Below are positions 1 through 6,281 of a DNA stretch of 20,173 nucleotides, one piece after another. The notes beneath the pieces were generated by a model. It was not told the DNA's origin. It worked only from the letters and a program-made list of their open reading frames with translations, and did not search any database. This DNA comes from Clostridia bacterium (GTDB taxonomy: Bacteria; Bacillota; Clostridia; Christensenellales; Aristaeellaceae): NCBI GenBank assembly GCA_017551645.1, contig JAFZLE010000384.1, forward strand, positions 1-20,173. Direction: 5' to 3'. Position 1 is the first letter of the stretch, and the number at the start of each line of letters is the position of its first letter. The position numbers were made by a program, and so were the translations under genes.

Positions 1-742
1 CGCCAGGGACGACGACAGGAAGCTGCGCCTGGCCGCGCGGCGCGCCGAAGTGTTCCCATACGCGGAGAACGAGCGGAAGGAATTGGGAGAGATCGCGAAG
101 CGGGAAGGCTGCCCCATAGCTTACGCAGGAGACCTGATAGACTTCGTGTCGGAGGCCAACATCGATGCGGCAAAGGCGTTCTGCGCTGGGAACGACGTTT
201 TCATGGCGGCGGGAAACCATGAATTCAGCCTGTATGTAGGGGAAGCCTGGGAGGATAAGGCGTACCGGGACAAAAGCCTTGATAAGGTACAGAGCGCGTT
301 CAAAAACGATATCCGCATGAGCGCCAGAATGATAAACGGCGTAAAGCTTATCGCCCTGGACAACGGATATTACCTGTTTGATGAGGAACAGTTGAGCTTC
401 CTGAAACGGGAAACGGATGATGGGCTGCCGGTGATACTGCTCATGCATACGCCGCTGTATACGCCGCTGCTGCACGGGTTCATGCTCACTGAAAGGCGCC
501 AGGTATGCGGCTACCTGTGCGGAACGCCCGAAAGCGAGATGGCGGCGTATCCGCCCGAGCGCAAACGCCAGCAGCTGCCGGATGACTGCACGCGGGAAGC
601 GCTGGAGTTTATAAAAAGCTGCGAACAGATAAAGCTGATACTGACGGGTCACATCCACGCGGGCGTCACCTGCGATTTCGCCGGCAGGATACCACAGGTG
701 TGCACTGGTCTTTACGAAGCCGCACTGTTAACGATAGGATAA
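1..742 (+). CDS. Calcineurin-like metallophosphoesterase, 5' end cut by the window
   Basis: The frame is open from base 2 with no stop, so the gene begins before the window; the GTG at 50 is internal. The visible protein carries four of the five metallophosphoesterase blocks: GDLIDF (GDxxD), GNHE, the LLMHTPLYTP histidine block, and LTGHIHAG (GHxH) near the C-terminus. The first block, DxH, should lie just upstream of base 1. The family uses two metal ions to cleave phosphomonoesters or phosphodiesters. No signal peptide or membrane segment is visible in the part present, so a cytoplasmic role is likely, but the N-terminus is missing. The stop codon is 4 bp from the next start, so the two genes are almost certainly cotranscribed. 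The substrate cannot be read from the sequence. Confidence 0.85.
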   Translation, partial: ARDDDRKLRLAARRAEVFPYAENERKELGEIAKREGCPIAYAGDLIDFVSEANIDAAKAFCAGNDVFMAAGNHEFSLYVGEAWEDKAYRDKSLDKVQSAFKNDIRMSARMINGVKLIALDNGYYLFDEEQLSFLKRETDDGLPVILLMHTPLYTPLLHGFMLTERRQVCGYLCGTPESEMAAYPPERKRQQLPDDCTREALEFIKSCEQIKLILTGHIHAGVTCDFAGRIPQVCTGLYEAALLTIG

Positions 743-746
743 GAAA

Positions 747-1238
747 ATGAGCAGGAACATAAGACAGTATGACGCAAAGTGCGTCAGAATAATCGACCGC
801 TGGGGCGGAGTGTACGACGGTATCTGCATGTTCAACAGCGTCGATTATAACGAGCATGAGTTTGGCCGGAGGGAGGAAGCCCTCCAGATAGAGAACTACA
901 TTTTCTACAAACGCCAGATTAAGCAGGTGGTCGTTCTGGAAGACAACTCCGGACCGTACAGCCCGTTTCTTGACGCTTACGGCCAGCTGGAAGAGGATGC
1001 GCTCAGCGAGGGAATGGTACTTACGGAGGATATACTGCTTTCTGAAGAAAACGTGCACTCCCTGCGCATGATGAACTGCATAAATGCCCATATAGACAGG
1101 GGAGAACTTGACAAACTGCCGCCCCGCGGCGAACTGGTCAAAACGCTGAATACGCTCGTCAGGTATAATCAGGACGAAGATATACAGCGTGAAGGCAAAC
1201 GGCTGCTGGAAAGGCTGTCATCGATCGGGCGAATGTGA
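747..1238 (+). CDS. Small hypothetical protein with LSm-like N-terminal domain
   Basis: 163 residues. The ATG at 747 is 4 bp after the phosphoesterase stop, and a GATAGGA stretch ahead of it serves as ribosome site. Residues about 10-66 (KCVRIIDRWGGVYDG ... QIKQVVVLED) have the pattern of a bent five-strand beta barrel: a hydrophobic strand, a G-x-x-x-x-G turn, an acidic and polar insert, then I-x-x-I/V-x-V at the end. This resembles the short LSm/SH3-like proteins that are common and uncharacterised in Clostridia. Residues about 95-160 are polar and look helical, ending in a basic stretch. There is no signal peptide or membrane segment. The LSm assignment is a pattern impression, not a confirmed homology. 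If right, RNA or protein binding is possible. Position between two hydrolase genes suggests a shared but unknown role. Confidence 0.7.
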   Translation: MSRNIRQYDAKCVRIIDRWGGVYDGICMFNSVDYNEHEFGRREEALQIENYIFYKRQIKQVVVLEDNSGPYSPFLDAYGQLEEDALSEGMVLTEDILLSEENVHSLRMMNCINAHIDRGELDKLPPRGELVKTLNTLVRYNQDEDIQREGKRLLERLSSIGRM

Positions 1239-1263
1239 CTATATCCAATTAGGAGGAGTATCA

Positions 1264-2337
1264 ATGACCGGCACGAAACTGATCGACGTTACGGATGTTT
1301 CCCGGACAGAGGTATTGTGTGACGGGCAGGAGCCCCGCCGTTTTACTGTCAGGTTTTATTACCCCGGTGCGGAGGAACCGGGCAGGCAGCCAACATCTCT
1401 CCTGACGGAGAAAAAGCGGGCCAGCTACGGCAAAAAAGCGGATTTCACGCTGTACGATAAGCGGGTAAAAGTATACGACGGGCTGAAAGTGCGGGAAGGC
1501 AGATTCCCGCTGATACTGTTTTCCCACAGTTACGGGGGCGACGCGGAACAGAATTCGGACTTGTGCGCTTTTTTGGCCGAGCGCGGTTACATCGTGGCGT
1601 CGATCTCGCATACATACGAAGCGGGTGAAACTGTGTTTGAAGACGGTACGGTCATTCCCGTAAACAAGGCTGTAACAAAGAAAGGCTCCGAACCGCTGCT
1701 TCCCACGCTTCGATTGGCCTTGCGCAAACTGACGCCGGAGAAAGCGCTTGAACAGTTCGATATATACCAGAAAAAGTATTCCGGATTTGGCGTGGAACGC
1801 CTGCAGGAATGGGTAAAAGACGATCGCTGCGCTATACGCAGAATAAAAGAACTGAACCGGACCGAAACCTCATTCCTGTATCAAAAGATCGATCTCACCC
1901 ACGGTATAGGCGCGACAGGGCATTCGCTGGGAGGCGCCGCCGCTTACGCCCACTGCCTCATGGACGACGAGATCACCTGCGGCGTCAACATGGACGGAGG
2001 CCTTTTCGGAAACTTTGGTGAAACGGTCAATCATAAGCCGTTCATGCAGATCGTGGGCAAACTGAACCGGAACTTTGTGACCCGCTGCCTGCTTTACAGC
2101 GACGCGCCTGTCCATTATCTTCTGTTCAAACAAATGATGCACATGGGGTTTACGGACCTGAAACTGATAGTCAGGATCCCGCTCGCCGTAGGCAGAGCCG
2201 ACCCGATACTGGCGCTTGATACACTGAATGAAGCGCACGGGGCGTTTTTTGACCGTTATCTCAAGGGAATGGACACGCAGGACGTTAGCCCGCTGCCTGT
2301 GAGCACAGACGCGCTGGAAGAATATAAAGTGCTGTAA
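1264..2337 (+). CDS. Alpha/beta hydrolase of the PAF-acetylhydrolase / dienelactone hydrolase type
   Basis: 357 residues. I chose the ATG at 1264 because a strong AGGAGGAG site lies just ahead; the frame extends upstream to 1189 inside the LSm gene but has no good start there. Residues 81-92 (FPLILFSHSYGG) form the oxyanion-side block. GHSLGG at 219-224 is the nucleophile elbow with Ser221. NMDGG supplies Asp244. HMGFTD supplies His293, in the HxxF(S/T)D pattern of plasma-type PAF acetylhydrolases. A stretch of roughly 90 residues between the first strand block and the elbow (about 125-215) is mostly helical and charged and probably forms a lid. There is no signal peptide, so an intracellular esterase or lipase is likely. 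The gene is 25 bp after the LSm gene and probably ends that operon. The substrate is unknown. Confidence 0.85.
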   Translation: MTGTKLIDVTDVSRTEVLCDGQEPRRFTVRFYYPGAEEPGRQPTSLLTEKKRASYGKKADFTLYDKRVKVYDGLKVREGRFPLILFSHSYGGDAEQNSDLCAFLAERGYIVASISHTYEAGETVFEDGTVIPVNKAVTKKGSEPLLPTLRLALRKLTPEKALEQFDIYQKKYSGFGVERLQEWVKDDRCAIRRIKELNRTETSFLYQKIDLTHGIGATGHSLGGAAAYAHCLMDDEITCGVNMDGGLFGNFGETVNHKPFMQIVGKLNRNFVTRCLLYSDAPVHYLLFKQMMHMGFTDLKLIVRIPLAVGRADPILALDTLNEAHGAFFDRYLKGMDTQDVSPLPVSTDALEEYKVL

Positions 2338-2381
2338 GACGATACAGCTGCTGTCCAAATCCGGAAGGCGGTGCGTTTGGA

Positions 2382-2419
2382 GCGCAGTACGGCCTGGTCC
2401 CGCCGACGGTATTCTGCGC
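2382..2419. repeat. Imperfect inverted repeat after the hydrolase gene
   Basis: GCGCAG at 2382-2387 pairs with CTGCGC at 2414-2419, continued inward by TAC/GTA and GGC/GCC with bulges. There is no T-run directly after it, although five T occur about 15 bases further on. It may be a weak terminator of the upstream operon. The rest of 2338-2511 shows no gene. Confidence 0.3.
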
Positions 2420-2452
2420 GCCGGTCATTTGCGTTTTTCGCTTACTGAAAGA

Positions 2453-2462
2453 GGGGGGGGGG
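2453..2462. repeat. Run of ten G
   Basis: A homopolymer of ten G lies about 50 bp upstream of the -35 box of the sugar importer promoter. Such runs are slippage-prone in replication and sequencing. Confidence 0.9.
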
Positions 2463-2511
2463 TAATGTCGGCTCGAAACTGGATAAAGGGCGTTTTTGAA
2501 ATGCGCGGCTA

Positions 2512-2540
2512 TTGACATGGATTTGCGCATATGTTACAAT
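2512..2540 (+). promoter_or_regulatory. Promoter of the sugar ABC importer operon
   Basis: TTGACA at 2512-2517, a 17-bp spacer, and TACAAT at 2535-2540. A TG at 2532-2533 adds an extended -10. This is close to the sigma-A consensus. Transcription would start near 2547, leaving a leader of under 40 bases. Confidence 0.85.
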
Positions 2541-2569
2541 TTATATGAATTTGTTATTAAGTATTTAAC

Positions 2570-2576
2570 AAGGCGG
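2570..2576 (+). promoter_or_regulatory. Ribosome site that decides a TTG start
   Basis: AAGGCGG (one mismatch to AAGGAGG) ends 8 bases before the TTG at 2585. It overlaps the alternative GTG at 2576, which would have no room for a ribosome site. The nearby ATG at 2581 is out of frame with the permease. Confidence 0.6.
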
Positions 2577-2584
2577 TGGGATGC

Positions 2585-3508
2585 TTGAAGAAGACCGGTC
2601 ATCGGAGTTCTCTGCGCTTCCGGCTGAACAACACCTGGGATTTGTACTTTTTCCTGCTGCCCATGCTGGCGTATTTTATCATATTCCATTATGTTCCCCT
2701 GTACGGGCTTCAGATCGCTTTCAAAGACTTTAAGATCCGCATGGGGATCATGGCTTCTCCCTGGATAGGTCTTTATGAGTTCAAGAGGCTGTTTTCCACC
2801 TCGCTTCTGCTCACAGCCATAGGCAATACGCTGATGCTCAGCGTGTACTCACTGGGGTTTGGTTTCCTTCCTCCCATAATCCTGGCGCTGATGCTCAACC
2901 AGGTGCCCAGTCTCAAGTTCAAAAAGTTCGTGCAGACGGTATCTTACGCGCCCCACTTTATCTCCGTAGTGGTAATGGTGAGCCTTCTGTTCTGCCTGTT
3001 CTCCACCACAAACGGCATAGTGACGCGAATACTGGGCGTTTTCGGTCTGGGCCCGTATCCGCTGACATCCCAGGCAAAGTATTTCAGGGGCCTTTACGTG
3101 GGCAGCGACATATGGCAGAATATGGGTTTCAGCGCCATAATCTACATCGCCGCGCTGTCATCCATAAGCCCCGAGCTCCACGAAGCCGCCACCATAGACG
3201 GCGCCAACAAATTCCAGCGCATCTGGCATGTGGATATCCCGGGCATACTGCCTACGATCACGATAATGCTTATACTGCGCAGCGGTTCCATAATGAGCGT
3301 AGGCTTCCAGAAAGTCTACCTTATGCAAACGAGCCTTAACCTTACCCGCAGCGAGACCATATCCACATATGTGTACAAGGTGGGCCTCGAAGGGGGAGAC
3401 TACAGCTTCTCCACGGCAGTGGGCCTGTTCAACTCGGTAGTCAACTTTATACTGATAATCAGCGTGAACGCGATTACGCGCCGCCTGAGCGAGACCAGCC
3501 TTTGGTGA
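2585..3508 (+). CDS. Sugar ABC transporter permease, LplB-like
   Basis: 307 residues from the TTG at 2585, chosen for its AAGGCGG site at 8 bases; a GTG at 2576 in the same frame would add three residues. The N-terminus (a first membrane helix, then IIFHYVPLYGLQIAFKDF) is typical of the LplB family of CUT1 permeases that import oligosaccharides. About six hydrophobic helices follow. The cytoplasmic EAA loop that contacts the ATPase is clear: HEAATIDGANKF ... IPGILPTI. A 12-bp gap and strong ribosome site separate it from the second permease, with which it forms the membrane channel. No ATPase or sugar hydrolase gene is nearby, so the ATPase is probably a shared MsmX type. The sugar cannot be deduced. 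Confidence 0.93.
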   Translation: MKKTGHRSSLRFRLNNTWDLYFFLLPMLAYFIIFHYVPLYGLQIAFKDFKIRMGIMASPWIGLYEFKRLFSTSLLLTAIGNTLMLSVYSLGFGFLPPIILALMLNQVPSLKFKKFVQTVSYAPHFISVVVMVSLLFCLFSTTNGIVTRILGVFGLGPYPLTSQAKYFRGLYVGSDIWQNMGFSAIIYIAALSSISPELHEAATIDGANKFQRIWHVDIPGILPTITIMLILRSGSIMSVGFQKVYLMQTSLNLTRSETISTYVYKVGLEGGDYSFSTAVGLFNSVVNFILIISVNAITRRLSETSLW

Positions 3509-3520
3509 GGAGGGGATAGC

Positions 3521-4411
3521 ATGGCTGCCGTAAGAAAAAGCAAGTTCGACCGGGTATTCGACGGGGCGCTCTACGTCATCCTCGGTTTTCTGGCGCTCAC
3601 ATATATCTACGCGCTGATCTATGTGGTGAGCGCTTCGTTTTCCGACCCTAACGCGGTGTATTCCGGCAGAGTGGTGCTCTGGCCGGTGGACTTCACGCTG
3701 AACGGCTACGAGCGCGTCTTCAAAGAGAAGATGCTGTGGTACGGCTACGGGAATTCTCTTCTGTACATGACGGTAGGCTCCGTGGTCAGCACCTCTTTTA
3801 CGCTTATGGGCGCCTACGCCCTTTCCAGAAAAGACCTGCCCGGCAGGGGGATCATAACCGGCCTTCTGGTGTTCACCATGTTTTTCAGCGGCGGCATCAT
3901 ACCTCTTTACCTGGTCGTGCGTTCCCTTTCTCTTATAGACACCATATGGGCGCTGGTGCTGCCCGGAGCGGTCAGTATGTCCAACGTGATAATCGCCCGC
4001 ACCTTCTATGTGAGCAGTATACCCACGGGACTGCTGGACGCTGCAAAAATAGACGGCTGCAATAACGTAAGGTTCTTTTTCAGGGTAGCGCTGCCCCTGA
4101 GCAAGGCGATAATCGCGGTGATCACGCTGTACTACGCCGTAGGGCTGTGGAACGATTATTTCAACGCCATGATATACATTAAGACCCGGGAAAAGTACCC
4201 TCTGCAGCTGTTCCTGAGAGAAATACTGATCTCTTCCCAGCAGTCGAGCGCCATGACCGGCGATGTGCTGGAGCAGGAGATCCTCGCGCAGCTGCAGGAG
4301 ATCATAAAGTACACGCTCATAGTGGTCGGCAGCGTGCCGCTGCTGCTGCTGTATCCGTTTTTGCAGAAGTATTTCGTGCAGGGCGTGCTTATAGGCTCCC
4401 TTAAGGAATAA
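3521..4411 (+). CDS. Sugar ABC transporter permease, YtcP/AraQ-like
   Basis: 296 residues. The ATG at 3521 is preceded by GAGGAGGGG. The protein has about six membrane helices. FSDPNAVYSGRVVLWPVDFTLNGYERVF after the first helix and MFFSGGIIPLYLVVRSLSLIDTIWALVLPGAVS in the middle are hallmark stretches of the YtcP group, the usual partner of LplB. The EAA loop is LLDAAKIDGCNN ... RVALPLSKAI. With the gene before it, this makes a heterodimeric CUT1 channel in the plasma membrane. The family is often located beside a two-component regulator or glycosidase gene; neither is present here. Its stop is followed at once by a 10-bp hairpin and then the binding-protein gene, so all three genes form one transcript. 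Confidence 0.93.
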   Translation: MAAVRKSKFDRVFDGALYVILGFLALTYIYALIYVVSASFSDPNAVYSGRVVLWPVDFTLNGYERVFKEKMLWYGYGNSLLYMTVGSVVSTSFTLMGAYALSRKDLPGRGIITGLLVFTMFFSGGIIPLYLVVRSLSLIDTIWALVLPGAVSMSNVIIARTFYVSSIPTGLLDAAKIDGCNNVRFFFRVALPLSKAIIAVITLYYAVGLWNDYFNAMIYIKTREKYPLQLFLREILISSQQSSAMTGDVLEQEILAQLQEIIKYTLIVVGSVPLLLLYPFLQKYFVQGVLIGSLKE

Positions 4412-4435
4412 ATGAAGAGCGGTTTCGCTTTTCAT
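4412..4435 (+). promoter_or_regulatory. Intercistronic hairpin before the binding-protein gene
   Basis: ATGAAGAGCG (4412-4421) pairs with CGCTTTTCAT (4426-4435) around a GTTT loop, with one G-U pair. It begins one base after the permease stop codon and ends before the AAGGAGG at 4444. It could stabilise the downstream message or set a partial stop between permeases and binding protein. The ATG inside it is not the gene start. Confidence 0.5.
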
Positions 4436-4456
4436 ATAAAACAAGGAGGAAAAACC

Positions 4457-6058
4457 ATGAAAAAGCTGTTAGCTGTACTGCTCACGCTGTGCCTCATGCT
4501 CAGCTTGGCGGCGGTGGCGGACACGTCGATCCTGAATACCGAAGCGGCGTATCCCGTAGTAACAGAGCCTCTGACGCTTACCCTTGTGGGCCCCAAAGAC
4601 GCGTCGCAGGGCGAGTGGAAGGACCTTAAGTTCTTCCAGAAGTGGCAGGAGATCACAGGAGTCACTCTGGACATCACCACCTACGCCGAAGACGGCTGGG
4701 ACGTGAACCTCAACCTCATCATGTCAGAGGAGAAGCTGCCTGACATCATCTACGCCGGCGGCATCACCGCTGCTCAGGAAGTGGACTGGGGCGACGACCA
4801 GAAGGCGCTGCTGCCTCTTGAAGACCTGATCGCCGAGTATATGCCCAACCTGTCCGCCATACTGGAAGCCAACCCCGTGATAAAAGCTTCCATCACCACT
4901 CCCGAAGGCCATATCTACTGCCTGCCCTGGATCAACGATATGCCCCGCGACCTGGTGTACGGCAAGTACTGGATCAACAACAGCTGGCTTGAGAACCTGG
5001 GCATCCCCGAGCCGGCAACGGTAGACGAGCTTTACGCGGCTCTCACCGCTTTTAAAGAGAAGGACGCCAACGGCAACGGCGATCCCGACGACGAGATACC
5101 CTACAGCGGGCAGAAAGATATCAAGAACTTCTACCGCACCGTTGCCTGGTGGGGCAAAGCCGTAAACGACAATACCCTCATGGGCACCACCGAGGACGGC
5201 GAAGTCTACTACGCTCCCCTCACCGAAGAATGGAAGAAGATGGTCACCTTCTGGGCCAATGCCTGGGCGGACGGCCTTGTAGATCCCCAGCTGTTCGAGC
5301 TTGACGGCGCCGGCCTCAAGGCCAAAGGCCAGGCCGCCGGCGACCAGACCATAGGTATGTTCCAGCATGCGGGCGCGTTCCTGGTAGTTCCTTCCGACCA
5401 GAATGAGGATTACACCATAGTAGCCTGCCTGGTAGAAAACGAAGGCGATACTCCCGTATGGGCAAAGACCACCGGCCTGACCCGCGGCGCGCTGGCCATA
5501 ACCGAGTCCTGCCAGTATCCCGAAGTCGTGTGCCGCATGGCTGACTGGGTATATGAATGGAAAGAGTACGGCGGCGGCATCTACAACATGCGCGGCGAAG
5601 CAGGCGTTGACTTCTACTACGTAGACGAAAACGGCGAGCAAACCGAGCAGGCCAAGATCGACCGCAAATTCCTGGTGCTTGAGTACACCGGCTACGATTC
5701 CTTCGAAGTGAAGAGGGCAAAGGTCCTGACCGCCAACTCCGGTTCCACCACCCCCGGCATCGGCGGCGGCACCATGCCTCAGGTGATCTATCCCCTGAAC
5801 GATTGGATCAACGCCGAGGTAGAGCGTCAGTATGTGCCCTACTGGAGAGTGATCTATCCCGATGTCTACATGTCCAAAGCGGATACCGACAGGGCTGCCG
5901 AGCTGAAGGTGCAGCTTGACTACGCCGTAGAGACCTGGACCGCCGACTTTATCACCGGTGCCAAGTCCATCGACGCCGATTACGACGCCTTCATCGCTGA
6001 GATTGCCGGACTTGGTGAAGAATATCTCGACATCTACACCAGAGCTTACGGCAATTAA
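4457..6058 (+). CDS. Secreted sugar-binding protein of the ABC importer (family 1, LplA-like)
   Basis: 533 residues from the ATG at 4457, which has AAGGAGG at the right distance; the in-frame ATG at 4412 would bury the signal peptide. Residues 1-21 are a classical signal peptide (KK, a hydrophobic core, then AAVA before Asp22). There is no lipobox: the only cysteine, C12, lies inside the hydrophobic core after a Leu, so signal peptidase I cleavage is expected. The mature protein fits the large oligosaccharide-binding proteins that pair with LplB/YtcP permeases. It includes the EF-hand-like loop DANGNGDPDDE at 203-213, a calcium-site pattern common in this group, and an end rich in aromatic and acidic residues. 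It presumably delivers an oligosaccharide to the two permeases encoded just upstream. It is the last gene, followed by a terminator. Confidence 0.92.
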   Translation: MKKLLAVLLTLCLMLSLAAVADTSILNTEAAYPVVTEPLTLTLVGPKDASQGEWKDLKFFQKWQEITGVTLDITTYAEDGWDVNLNLIMSEEKLPDIIYAGGITAAQEVDWGDDQKALLPLEDLIAEYMPNLSAILEANPVIKASITTPEGHIYCLPWINDMPRDLVYGKYWINNSWLENLGIPEPATVDELYAALTAFKEKDANGNGDPDDEIPYSGQKDIKNFYRTVAWWGKAVNDNTLMGTTEDGEVYYAPLTEEWKKMVTFWANAWADGLVDPQLFELDGAGLKAKGQAAGDQTIGMFQHAGAFLVVPSDQNEDYTIVACLVENEGDTPVWAKTTGLTRGALAITESCQYPEVVCRMADWVYEWKEYGGGIYNMRGEAGVDFYYVDENGEQTEQAKIDRKFLVLEYTGYDSFEVKRAKVLTANSGSTTPGIGGGTMPQVIYPLNDWINAEVERQYVPYWRVIYPDVYMSKADTDRAAELKVQLDYAVETWTADFITGAKSIDADYDAFIAEIAGLGEEYLDIYTRAYGN

Positions 6059-6079
6059 GCATTAAGCGTTTGCCCGTCA

Positions 6080-6111
6080 GGGAGCTGCCGCACCGCGGCG
6101 GCTCCCTTTTT
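6080..6111 (+). terminator. Intrinsic terminator of the sugar importer operon
   Basis: GGGAGCTGCCGC (6080-6091) pairs with GCGGCGGCTCCC (6095-6106) around a three-base loop, followed by five T. The single U-G pair folds only in the + strand RNA, which supports the direction. Confidence 0.88.
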
Positions 6112-6130
6112 ATGCATTATACTGCTGACA

Positions 6131-6173
6131 ATGATTAGAATATGCAAAAAATATGTATATACACGATGATTAG
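6131..6173. repeat. Direct repeat ATGATTAG in an AT-rich spacer
   Basis: ATGATTAG occurs at 6131-6138 and again at 6166-6173, start to start 35 bp, in an AT-rich stretch (about 6112-6220) just upstream of the dipeptidase promoter. It could be a pair of regulator sites or chance in AT-rich DNA. Nothing else is recognised in this spacer apart from the promoter. Confidence 0.3.
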
Positions 6174-6217
6174 TGAATAATAATTGTATATTTTCTGTAA
6201 ACTGTGCATAATTATAC

Positions 6218-6246
6218 TTGACGTGTCCTTTAGCGGGTAGTATACT
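6218..6246 (+). promoter_or_regulatory. Promoter of the C69 dipeptidase gene
   Basis: TTGACG at 6218-6223, a 17-bp spacer, and TATACT at 6241-6246. Transcription would start near 6253. The ribosome site AAAGGACGG lies at 6262-6270, somewhat far (11 bases) from the ATG at 6282. Confidence 0.8.
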
Positions 6247-6281
6247 GTGCCCAACAACAAGAAAGGACGGTCAAGTCTGAT

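Noticed and set aside
1189..1263. Programmed frameshift joining the LSm-like gene with the hydrolase
   Set aside because: The overlap is only an upstream extension of the hydrolase frame; a strong ribosome site and ATG at 1264 explain it, and no slippery sequence is seen.
2581..2583. ATG at 2581 as start of the first permease
   Set aside because: It is out of frame with the permease; the in-frame TTG at 2585 has the ribosome site at correct spacing.
3158..4444. 428-codon open frame on the minus strand across both sugar permeases
   Set aside because: It lies antisense to two clear membrane permeases and its translation is rich in His, Gln, Arg and Tyr with no domain pattern, the typical shadow of a GC-rich gene.
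4412..4456. ATG at 4412 as start of the sugar-binding protein
   Set aside because: It lacks a good ribosome site, is locked in a hairpin, and would put 15 polar residues before a complete signal peptide that begins at 4457.
4724..5641. 305-codon minus-strand open frame inside the sugar-binding protein gene
   Set aside because: It is antisense to a well-supported secreted binding protein, with no recognisable motif and no promoter.
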